Part shown: positions 15,843 through 23,343 of the stretch, piece by piece
Position numbering within the stretch: the first letter of the stretch is position 1
How the letters are laid out: every line of letters starts with the position of its first letter
Source of the DNA: Porphyromonas gulae DSM 15663
GTDB taxonomy: Bacteria > Bacteroidota > Bacteroidia > Bacteroidales > Porphyromonadaceae
Direction of reading: 5' to 3'
Assembly (NCBI RefSeq): GCF_000378065.1
Contig: NZ_KB899151.1
Span: 25,785-89,784, forward strand
DNA length: 64,000 bases
Position numbers and translations under genes: made by a program
The notes under the pieces: generated by a model
What the model was told of the DNA's origin: nothing
The model's input: the letters and a program-made list of their open reading frames with translations, nothing else
Databases searched by the model: none

Positions 15843-16898
15843 ATGACTGTAGAAAATTTGCGTCTGCAGCGGCTCCAAAATTTGGAGCACTACCGTTTTG
15901 CCAAGAATGTGCTGACGCTCTGTCGCACGGCAAATATCGCTAAACTGAATCCCAAACTGCCCGAGCTGGAAAAGGCTATCGAAATGGAGGATTTGGCTCT
16001 GAATCCGCCCGTCGCGAACGAGCTGACGCCTCAGGTCATAGCCCTCGACGAGGAACGCGACAGAGCCTATCAGGCGCTGATGTCGCGCGTGCGTTCGTAT
16101 GCTTTCGACGAGGACAGCCAGCTGCGCAACGCGGCAGCCAGAATCGAAGACGTGGCCGCTCGCTACGGCAATGTCATTCGGATGAATTATGACAAGGAGA
16201 CGGCCGCGATAGAGAATTTCCTCACCGATCTCAAGGGCGAGAACATTCGCCCCTTCGTAACGAAACTCGGCGTGACGGCACTCGTTGACAGACTGGAGAA
16301 GGCCAATAAGGCCTTCGCCGACTTCTTCCTCCGCCGTCTGAGCACCGACCAACGAGGCAAATATGACGTGAAGGCACTCCGTGCCGAGACCGACCGCACA
16401 TTGGCAGCCGTGGTGCGCCGCATGGACTCCATCGACGACATGGAGCCGAGTCCGGAGATCCGTGCCCTCATCGACCTCTACAACCGACTCGTGGCCAATC
16501 GCCGCGCCCTCTTGGCTCGCCGTGCCACCTACGGAGAAGCAGCCCTGGAGAAGCGTCGTGCCGAGATCGCCGAGATGCTCCGCCCCCTGCTCGCCCGGAT
16601 CGTGGAGGAGAAGAAGACGGCCGTCTTTGCCGGTCGCACCCTCGGCACGGGCAAGAACCGCCACTATCTCATCACATTCGTAGCCGAGAACGGCGACGAG
16701 GAGGATCGCTGGTACCGCATCGACGGGGAGCGTCTCGTCCACGTGCCCGAAGACGAACTCCCCAAGCCGAAGAAAAAGAAGAAACCCGCAAGCAGCACGG
16801 ACACCCCATCCGAGCCTCCCGTCCTGCCGAATCCATCGCAAGAGGGAGGCAGCAGTAGCGGCGGTGGCGAACAAGGCTCTACCGGCGGCGGACTCTGA
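15843..16898 (+). CDS. DUF6261 family protein
   Basis: 351 residues with no signal peptide or membrane segment. The N-terminal 260 residues are mostly long amphipathic helices (for example LERAN-like heptads around 140-160 and the RRALLARRATYGEAALEKRRAEIAEM region, about 220-245). A small beta region, about 265-300, contains GRTLGTGKNRHYLITFVAENG. The tail is a lysine patch followed by a Ser/Gly-rich, Pro-rich end. I place it in DUF6261, a family with many paralogues in P. gingivalis. The hemagglutinins HagB and HagC of this species have nearly the same length, so a relation is possible but not shown. It is preceded by the palindromic tandem repeat. Function unknown. Confidence 0.65.
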   Translation: MTVENLRLQRLQNLEHYRFAKNVLTLCRTANIAKLNPKLPELEKAIEMEDLALNPPVANELTPQVIALDEERDRAYQALMSRVRSYAFDEDSQLRNAAARIEDVAARYGNVIRMNYDKETAAIENFLTDLKGENIRPFVTKLGVTALVDRLEKANKAFADFFLRRLSTDQRGKYDVKALRAETDRTLAAVVRRMDSIDDMEPSPEIRALIDLYNRLVANRRALLARRATYGEAALEKRRAEIAEMLRPLLARIVEEKKTAVFAGRTLGTGKNRHYLITFVAENGDEEDRWYRIDGERLVHVPEDELPKPKKKKKPASSTDTPSEPPVLPNPSQEGGSSSGGGEQGSTGGGL

Positions 16899-16967
16899 CC
16901 GAAAGCCGGATGCTTGCTTCTTCCGACTACAAGAAGCGGGGCAATATAGCCGAACAGCATAAAAAGG

Positions 16968-17001
16968 AAGTCGCCCGGCTCTGAGGGAGTCCGGGCGACT
17001 T
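16968..17001. terminator. Bidirectional terminator
   Basis: Perfect 11-bp stem AAGTCGCCCGG/CCGGGCGACTT with a 12-base loop and A/T-rich flanks. It lies between the convergent DUF6261 and gingipain-like genes and can serve both. Confidence 0.8.
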
Positions 17002-17044
17002 TCGTATTTGACCGAACAGGCTATGTCCGGCCAAGAGGAGATTC

Positions 17045-18700
17045 TTATTTAACGGCTACCTTTTCTACATACGTTCTGCCGTCCACGGAAATGCGGATTA
17101 CATAGACTCCTGTCTGTGCCATGTATTCCACCACATCGGATCCGGTCACGACGGAGCGTCCGTTCATATCGTAAATGCGAACTTCACCCCTGCAAGTTAC
17201 TGCGATTCGATGGCCATCTACGGTCAAAGCATACGGCCTTGTCGTTACCGTTTCGGGTAAGGACGTAATGGTCAGTGTCGCTTCCTCCACCGGCGATTCG
17301 CCCTCCGGATAAACGACTTTTACCCCGTATGTGTAGGTCCCCGGAAGCAGATTCACGTCCCGATAAGTGGTTTGAGTCACTCCGGAAGCTATCTGAACAT
17401 TGTTGCGATAGATCGAATAGGTATAAGCCGGGCCGGGGCTACTACCCGAAATCTCGATATCGTCGAAGACAATAAAGTTTTGGTTCGTACAGTCATAATG
17501 ACGGAATGCCACATATTTTGTTCCGGCAGGTAAATCCACAGTCCGTTCGATCCACTCCGTCTGTCCGGAATATTCGTCTCTTTTTATGTCCGCAATTTTG
17601 GATCCGGTGGATGTTTCTTCGAATACGAGCGTGAAGTCGGAAGGATTCGCTCCCGTTGATGAAACCATTACGGCATAATGCTCTGCGGGATAATTGGCAT
17701 TTACGGCAAAGTAGTACTTTACCTTTGTCGCCCCTTCCACTTTCGGACTGATCAGATAATTGTCAGGGGTAAATGCCGTTCCCAACCATGAGAACGACCC
17801 TATCACCGCTTCTCCGTTATGCGGATTGACCCATGCCGTTGCCGGCTCGGTAGGCAAGAGAACACCCCAATTCTTACCGTCTCCATCGGCATCGACAGCA
17901 ATCCAGCCGGCAGGAATACCTTCATATTCCACTGATTCGAAACCCTCTTTCAACAGGACCGTTTCGTCCTTTCCGGCAGGAGCAGCCCATTGGAGAACGG
18001 CATCCATCCCATCCTGCGTAGCCGTCAGGTTCTGGACAGGATGAAACGGAGTACCGTCGGTGACGGTTAATGTTACATAGTCACCGGTCGTACTGAAAGA
18101 GGTTCCATTTTGAAATGCGACAAGGAAATGATAAATCTTTCCCGCTTCGAACCTGAAATCGTCCCCGTAAGTATCGTCCGTCTGCCCGAAAATACCGGGA
18201 ATAACGATGCACAGACCGGGCGACGGATTCACCACTACATAATCATATATCCCCGCCGGCAGGTCGATACTGGCCACTCCGTCTACGACCTGATACTCGG
18301 GTGTACAGGAGGGATCGGCTGCTGCCGGTACTTTGAATTCGAAAGGATCATACAAAGTGGCAGGGATGTTGCAGTCTTCGGTCAAACACTGCCCCAGTGG
18401 TGTGGGAGGGGGAATTTCATTACCATAAGCTGTGTGATCGGCGTCTATCAGCATTTGATAGCCTGAGCCGTCTCCCCACACATCATGAGCCTCCAGGATA
18501 ATACGGGCCATACCGCCCGGAATAGGCTCATCACGGAATTTGCTAAGATCGGATGGTTCTGTCTTTTGCTGTTTCAGCATCAGAGTCTTTGCCCGCGCAG
18601 GAGAAACCTCTTTTCTCATTTTTTGCGCCATTGCTGTTTGCCCTAATCCCCAAAGAGAGAATAGAAGAGCAAAAGCAAATAAGGAGTTCTGCTTTTTCAT
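17045..18700 (-). CDS. Secreted gingipain/HagA-like adhesin-domain protein with T9SS sorting domain
   Basis: 551 residues. Residues 1-25 are a signal peptide (cleavage near QTAMAQ). Residues 61-215 resemble the DUF2436 module of gingipains (ARIILEAHDVWGDGSGYQML, LYDPFEFKVP, AGIYDYVVVNP, YHFLVAFQNG). Residues 250-418 are a cleaved-adhesin domain (FESVEYEGIPAGWIAVDADG, TPDNYLISPKVEG), and 422-478 a fibronectin-like module (GPAYTYSIYRNN). Residues 486-551 are a type A T9SS sorting domain ending YVEKVAVK, which would direct the protein across the outer membrane and onto A-LPS. No protease domain is present. By family, likely roles are haemagglutination, haem or matrix binding, but none is demonstrated. 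The 234 bases upstream (18701-18934) hold no gene. Confidence 0.88.
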   Translation of the reverse strand: MKKQNSLFAFALLFSLWGLGQTAMAQKMRKEVSPARAKTLMLKQQKTEPSDLSKFRDEPIPGGMARIILEAHDVWGDGSGYQMLIDADHTAYGNEIPPPTPLGQCLTEDCNIPATLYDPFEFKVPAAADPSCTPEYQVVDGVASIDLPAGIYDYVVVNPSPGLCIVIPGIFGQTDDTYGDDFRFEAGKIYHFLVAFQNGTSFSTTGDYVTLTVTDGTPFHPVQNLTATQDGMDAVLQWAAPAGKDETVLLKEGFESVEYEGIPAGWIAVDADGDGKNWGVLLPTEPATAWVNPHNGEAVIGSFSWLGTAFTPDNYLISPKVEGATKVKYYFAVNANYPAEHYAVMVSSTGANPSDFTLVFEETSTGSKIADIKRDEYSGQTEWIERTVDLPAGTKYVAFRHYDCTNQNFIVFDDIEISGSSPGPAYTYSIYRNNVQIASGVTQTTYRDVNLLPGTYTYGVKVVYPEGESPVEEATLTITSLPETVTTRPYALTVDGHRIAVTCRGEVRIYDMNGRSVVTGSDVVEYMAQTGVYVIRISVDGRTYVEKVAVK

Positions 18701-18934
18701 ACCGTCTAATTGTTAAAGGGTTAATTAAATCAAACATGCCTATCCATGGCATTTGTGATAAAGAAACAATAAAAAAATGAATTGGAAGGTAAAAAAGTCT
18801 GTGCTCCTAACGACTAATCCGGGTTCATCCGATAAAATAGGCAGGTCAATATTGCCAAGCAGTATAAAAAAACTACCCCGTAGAGGTAAGAATACCTCAG
18901 TGCAGCCTTCTATATATTATGTATAGAGAACATA

Positions 18935-20938
18935 CTATCGGTAGCGTACGGTCATGAGCAGGTGTGTACGCGCCTGTCCGCGGATCAGCTCGCCGGCGGA
19001 TCCGATCGTGTCGGTATCGCGCCGAAGGAGGTGATCGATGCGGCTTTCGACCTCCACATGCGGCAGGGGGGCAATACGCACAAACAAGCCCAAGCGGACT
19101 CCTCTGCCGTAGAAAAAAGCTGACGAATAGTGGTGACGCGGATTGTGTACAGCCTCATAGAGCCTGTCGGCAAAGGAATCCGTATCGAATGCCACGGCAT
19201 CCATGCTGCATACGCGGAGCAATTTCCCTCCGCTATAATCGGCACGCAAAGCAAGGCTCTTACCTCCCGTCGGAGCCTGCCACACTTGCTGCTGCCCATC
19301 GAAGCTATTGCTCCGACTCCATTGCAACGAAGCCATCAGCCGCCACCGCTCATCGAACGCGTATCGCCCTCTCAGCCTGACGGCAAGGCTGCGCCGATAG
19401 CGTTTGTCCGTGGTGCCTCGGATCCGGCAACTCCACGAAAGGGCGGACAGGCTCTTCTCTCCTTCAAGGATCCAGTGGAAGGCTTCCGTTTTCTCTTTTC
19501 GACCGAAGCGTGGGACGAAACTGCCATAGTAGTCCGCAAAGGCTCTGACCGTCCAGTCCGAAGGCAGCTCCCAAGCGGCTCTCCCCATCACACCCCATTC
19601 ATTGCCCGGGCGATTGTAACGGGCAAAAGCTCCCCGGTAATACGACCAATAGTCGGCAGGGATATACCGGCCGACGAGCATATAGCTGCCGCCGACGGGG
19701 TGCGTATAGCGAACTCCATTGATCGTCCCCACAGCACCGTTGGCGGCACCGGCAAATTCGCCGAATAGCTCGGTTCCGCCCTGACCGAAGAGATAGGAAT
19801 AGTCGGCTGAGACAAGGGAGAAACGCTCCAGATCGGTCAGAGAGGCGATGCCCTTGGTGCCGACCGCTCGCAACAGGCGCAATCCGCCCCAATGCAGATG
19901 CAGGAGATTGAAAGTCAGACGGAGTCGATCGTCCGTATAGCTGACGGAAGTGCCTGCGGTGGTCATCGTGGCAGCGTTTCGCCGCGCGATCTCGGCATCC
20001 GTACGATGCAGTCCGGTGTGGTAAATGGCTTTGATGGCGCCGTCTTCGGTGACGGTGGCGTCTACCCCCTTACGCGAATAAAATGCCGTCAGTGCCCATC
20101 GTCCTTGTGCAAGAGCGGTAGCAGCCCCGCGCATGAAGTTGTCCTCGGCGTAGGTAAACGCGCGTCGCAGCGTGGTTCCGCCACGAGGATAGGCGTAGGC
20201 CATTCCCATGAAAGAGGCCTGATTGACCAGCAGGCCGTATCCCATCCCTATTCGATAGTCCCCGAGTGCCACGGCTCGCACGGCACCTTTTCCTTCCATG
20301 AAGAAATGGGCGGAATAGCTGTCGAAGCCCTTTCGCCGCTTGTCGAAAGCCGGCTCTCCCGGGTCTTTGGACGCAGTAAGGCCTATGGAGAAACGATTGC
20401 CCATAGCGTAGCTCCAGCGCAAACCGCCACCCCACGGATCTCCCCGATACGGATGCCGGCTATCCGGACGGTAGCCCTCCTGCCGCTGGAGGATGGCATC
20501 GGTATGCACCGACACATCGTGACGGGCATAAGACAGGATCTCGCGAAAAGAGCCGGCTGCCGACTCGCTCCGCTTCTGCACCGTCAGCATCGGCCACAAG
20601 AGCAGACAGGTGCGTCTGTCCCAGCCGGCAATCTCATTCAGCACCCAAATGCTGTCGAACCCCTCGGGATGAGCATGTCGGTAGAGCAGGAAACGGCGGA
20701 TCTGAAACTCATCGAGAAAGGGGAATTGCTCCAAGTCCTCCCGGGTAAGGGTATTGATATCCAGCGGATGCTGCTTCTGCACCATCCACCGTTCCAGAAA
20801 TTCGGCTCCCTCGTCCTCCCCGATTGCACCTGATTCTATCTGCTCTGCTATGTATTCATCCCATTCGGGCACCACCGTCTGCCCACCGAGAGGCAAGGAG
20901 AGGAGGATAGCGCAAACGACCGTCAGTAGAGGCTTCAT
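18935..20938 (-). CDS. Helix-hairpin-helix outer-membrane-like protein
   Basis: 667 residues. A signal peptide covers residues 1-20. Residues 45-125 contain a helix-hairpin-helix region like ComEA (QHPLDINTLTREDLEQFPFL, then WVLNEIAGWDRRTCLLLWPML). From about 140 onward the sequence alternates in the manner of outer-membrane beta strands, with many Tyr/Trp/Arg and Gly turns, and the C-terminus ends in an aromatic-basic strand, TVRYR. The combination of a periplasmic HhH region with a C-terminal barrel occurs in several Bacteroidota proteins of unknown function. DNA binding cannot be inferred from the HhH alone. The gene lies 29 bases after the small barrel protein and is probably in one operon with it. 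Confidence 0.72.
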   Translation of the reverse strand: MKPLLTVVCAILLSLPLGGQTVVPEWDEYIAEQIESGAIGEDEGAEFLERWMVQKQHPLDINTLTREDLEQFPFLDEFQIRRFLLYRHAHPEGFDSIWVLNEIAGWDRRTCLLLWPMLTVQKRSESAAGSFREILSYARHDVSVHTDAILQRQEGYRPDSRHPYRGDPWGGGLRWSYAMGNRFSIGLTASKDPGEPAFDKRRKGFDSYSAHFFMEGKGAVRAVALGDYRIGMGYGLLVNQASFMGMAYAYPRGGTTLRRAFTYAEDNFMRGAATALAQGRWALTAFYSRKGVDATVTEDGAIKAIYHTGLHRTDAEIARRNAATMTTAGTSVSYTDDRLRLTFNLLHLHWGGLRLLRAVGTKGIASLTDLERFSLVSADYSYLFGQGGTELFGEFAGAANGAVGTINGVRYTHPVGGSYMLVGRYIPADYWSYYRGAFARYNRPGNEWGVMGRAAWELPSDWTVRAFADYYGSFVPRFGRKEKTEAFHWILEGEKSLSALSWSCRIRGTTDKRYRRSLAVRLRGRYAFDERWRLMASLQWSRSNSFDGQQQVWQAPTGGKSLALRADYSGGKLLRVCSMDAVAFDTDSFADRLYEAVHNPRHHYSSAFFYGRGVRLGLFVRIAPLPHVEVESRIDHLLRRDTDTIGSAGELIRGQARTHLLMTVRYR

Positions 20939-20967
20939 ACCTTCCGGTAAATCCTACGCTGCTTCTG

Positions 20968-21558
20968 CTACCACATCAATGCAAGGCCGCCGCGCACGAT
21001 GTCGGATGTCCCGGTATCGATAAAGACGGCGAAATTGTCTCTCAATGAGCAACTCAGTCCGACCCTAAGGCTAACGTTAAATCCGCCCTTTAGTTCTCTC
21101 GATGATGAACCGTTGTTTTCCGGGAAAAAGCTCGCCCCTACTGCACCTCTTGCATAGAGTTCGATATTCGGGTTGAGCCGCTTGTGCACGCCTGCTCCGG
21201 CTAAAAATCGAAACCGATTCTGCGCAGAATCATCAGAAAAAGGCAGGGATCTTTTGTCTGATACAGATCTGAATGCCGCCCAATCCAATTCCGCATAGAT
21301 GGATAGCAGAAGCCCTTCTGCGAGTTGTTTTACGCCTCGTTCGTAGCCGACGGCAAAAGAAGCCGAAGCCCCTTCTACGTTATAATTATCCAGAGAGGGC
21401 AATCCGATTCCTGCCGGATAGCCGATGGCAACGTACACCATCTCCTTTTGGGGCGAGAAGATGAAATCCTTCGTCTCGGATTGCTCGGGTGCAGACTGTG
21501 CCTCGGCCCGAAGAGCCAAAACGGCAGTAAGAAATAAGAAAACAAGGGTTCGTTTCAT
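20968..21558 (-). CDS. Outer-membrane beta-barrel-like protein
   Basis: 196 residues from ATG 21558 (MKRTLVFLFLTAVLALRAEA), which starts directly with a signal peptide. A start at 21582 would add MKNHTNDL and leave only a few bases after the promoter element. The mature part is about eight amphipathic strands, including YVAIGYPAGIGLPSL, ASFAVGYERGV, IELYARGAVGASFF, and a final RGGLALMW ending in an aromatic residue as in outer-membrane barrels. It is the first gene of a probable two-gene operon with the helix-hairpin-helix protein. Function unknown. Confidence 0.72.
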   Translation of the reverse strand: MKRTLVFLFLTAVLALRAEAQSAPEQSETKDFIFSPQKEMVYVAIGYPAGIGLPSLDNYNVEGASASFAVGYERGVKQLAEGLLLSIYAELDWAAFRSVSDKRSLPFSDDSAQNRFRFLAGAGVHKRLNPNIELYARGAVGASFFPENNGSSSRELKGGFNVSLRVGLSCSLRDNFAVFIDTGTSDIVRGGLALMW

Positions 21559-21593
21559 AAGATCATTTGTGTGATTTTTCATTCAAAACGGGA

Positions 21594-21601
21594 CAAAAAT
21601 A
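21594..21601 (-). promoter_or_regulatory. Promoter -7 element for the barrel/HhH operon
   Basis: TATTTTTG on the minus strand fits TAnnTTTG. It lies 36 bases before the ATG at 21558 and supports that start. Confidence 0.45.
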
Positions 21602-22335
21602 CGGAGAAACAGGCACTTTTTCCGCCAAATCCCTCGGCCAATCGGGCGACTCCCCCCTCTTTCCTTTTTTCGCCGGAGGTTTCATGCTTATACTGCTCCG
21701 ATCGATAACTTTTTTGGGGCGAATCCTTTCTGAGAAAAAGAAAGCCTGAATTGATATAGTCTGTATCTATGAAACCATAAAAACATTCGATGATTTTTTC
21801 TTTGCCATGAAAAAAGCTGCACATATTTTTGCAGCCGGAATAAACCCAACGGTATCAAATCACTCTTTCATAAAACGCTCCCCAACGGATACCACTGTTG
21901 ACAGGTAAGTGAGAGCATTCAAATAACAATATAATTTCCTCAGACCGTATATTCTTGGATATATAGGGCGGCAATTCTCTACAATTGCCGCCCATGATAT
22001 TTTTGTACGAGCCTGTTCCTCCCGAAAACGACCGAATTTCCCTTTTCGGACAACCTCCCATTCCAAAGTTCACAGACCGGAAATGCTGCGATCGCGGCGC
22101 ATCCTGAAAAATTGGCACTCGGAGCAGTCAAAGAAAAACAGTAATGATGTTGAAGCATTTGACCGATTCCGAGCGTTTTTCACATTGTGGAAGAATACTT
22201 CGGCAGCACCCGGAGCAAGCATGCCGGCGAAAAGAAGTACAGCATCGCCGGGAAGAAAATTTCCGTTCCGGCCGGAAAAAGTTTTTTCTACAGTCAGGAA
22301 AAATCAGAAAGCCGTCCGGCAATTTTTTGTTTCAA

Positions 22336-22408
22336 GGCTTCGGATATATGAATGAAGGTTTTATATACATATCCGAAGCTTTTGTTTTTATATCCGATGG
22401 CTTCGGAT
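22336..22408 (+). repeat. Imperfect 21-nt minisatellite
   Basis: Three to four units of about 21 bases, each built on TATATCCGAAGCTTTT or CTTCGGATATATGAA-type sequence, alternate in a way that would encode GF-Y/I-S/N-E-G/A-F. The 21-nt period keeps the frame open, so small ORFs here are artefacts of the repeat. Confidence 0.55.
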
Positions 22409-22431
22409 AGAGATTTTCCGGCCGGATTATT

Positions 22432-22439
22432 TATTTTTG
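22432..22439 (+). promoter_or_regulatory. Candidate promoter -7 element for the HU-like gene
   Basis: TATTTTTG fits TAnnTTTG and lies 82 bases before the ATG at 22522. Confidence 0.4.
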
Positions 22440-22521
22440 TCGGCTGTCGGGGAGATTTTTCCCGACCTGAAAGAAAACAATCGACCGACGTCGAGTAAAC
22501 CGATATAGCTGTACAGAAGAA

Positions 22522-23145
22522 ATGGCCAAGTTTGTGATGCGAGAAATGCCTGATATGCAAGGCACGGGCAAGCGGACGATGTACCCGAAAATGATCAGCC
22601 GCGGCACGATGGGGCCGGACGAGATAGCCGAACTGATTTCTTCCCAATCGACATTCTCCCCGGGCGAAGTCAAGGGGTTGGTCGCGGCTTTGGCTCGGAC
22701 GATAGCCTACGGCGTGGCTTCGGGATATACGGTGAAGATTGAGGAGATCGGTTCTTTCTCCGCTTCGCTCGCCCTGCGCAAAGGGGTGGAATCTGAGGAG
22801 GCCGAAGGCGGTACGCGCCGCAATGCAGCCAGCGTGACGATAGGAGGGGTCAATTTCCGGCCCGACAAGGCGTTGATTCGCGAAGCCCGCACGCGCGCTC
22901 ATCTGGAGCGAACGACGGTACGCCGCTCCCGTCGGCCGGATTTGACCCGCGAAGAGCGGTTGGCTCTGGCCCTGCGTCATATCGACGGCAATAGCCTGCT
23001 CCGGGTGGCCGATTATTGTAGCCTCACGGGGTTGGGGCGTACAGCTGCCGCGGAAGAATTGCGTGCTTTCGATCGCGAGGGGCGGATCGGCTCCACGGGG
23101 CACGGCACGCATAAGGTATATATCAGAAACAAAGCTGAAGATTGA
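22522..23145 (+). CDS. HU-like DNA-binding protein with extra C-terminal domain
   Basis: 207 residues. The first 125 are an HU-family-like domain of the Bacteroidota type: helices MGPDEIAELISSQSTFSPGE and VKGLVAALARTIAYGVASGY, then the beta core VKIEEIGSFSASLALRKG and NFRPDKALIREA. Residues 137-205 form a second small domain (LTREERLALALRHI, then a helix-turn-helix-like LLRVADYCSLTGLGRTAAAEEL, with a wing-like STGHGTHKVYI). The arm is shorter than in true HU. Expected role is nucleoid or promoter binding. It stands alone between two intergenic regions. Confidence 0.75.
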   Translation: MAKFVMREMPDMQGTGKRTMYPKMISRGTMGPDEIAELISSQSTFSPGEVKGLVAALARTIAYGVASGYTVKIEEIGSFSASLALRKGVESEEAEGGTRRNAASVTIGGVNFRPDKALIREARTRAHLERTTVRRSRRPDLTREERLALALRHIDGNSLLRVADYCSLTGLGRTAAAEELRAFDREGRIGSTGHGTHKVYIRNKAED

Positions 23146-23182
23146 CCGGACGGGTGGCACTGTGAGCGACCGCTACGGGCGT

Positions 23183-23212
23183 TTTGCGTTCTTAAGAATT
23201 GCGCTATTTTTG
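23183..23212 (+). promoter_or_regulatory. Promoter of the PiT transporter gene
   Basis: TTTG at 23183-23186 and TATTTTTG at 23205-23212 are 18 bases apart, close to the Bacteroidota consensus TTTG-N19-21-TAnnTTTG. The leader to the ATG at 23344 would be about 120 bases. Confidence 0.6.
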
Positions 23213-23343
23213 TGTGTACAAAGTAAGATGTATCGGATAGGCGAACCTTGCTCCTGCTCTATTGAGAGTCCGAGTCGTTGCCGGGAGACGAAAAAGGTGT
23301 ACGCCGATTTTTTTGTGCAGTCTAACCTCATAATATAGATTTA

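Larger units (their letters stand above)
21559..22521. other. 963-base intergenic region without a supported gene
   Basis: Only short ORFs with no coding character occur here. It holds the barrel operon promoter at its left edge, a 21-nt minisatellite at 22336-22408 and a promoter element for the HU-like gene at its right edge. A T-rich block with AAAAGCTGCACATATTTTTGCAG lies near 21811, and the rest is unremarkable. Confidence 0.6.

Noticed and set aside
15843..16898. Naming this gene hagB or hagC
   Set aside because: Its length is close to HagB/HagC, but I cannot verify identity from the sequence alone; DUF6261 is the safer label.
21855..22118. An 87-residue minus-strand ORF
   Set aside because: No homology recognisable, unusual composition, and overlapped by other frames of similar length.
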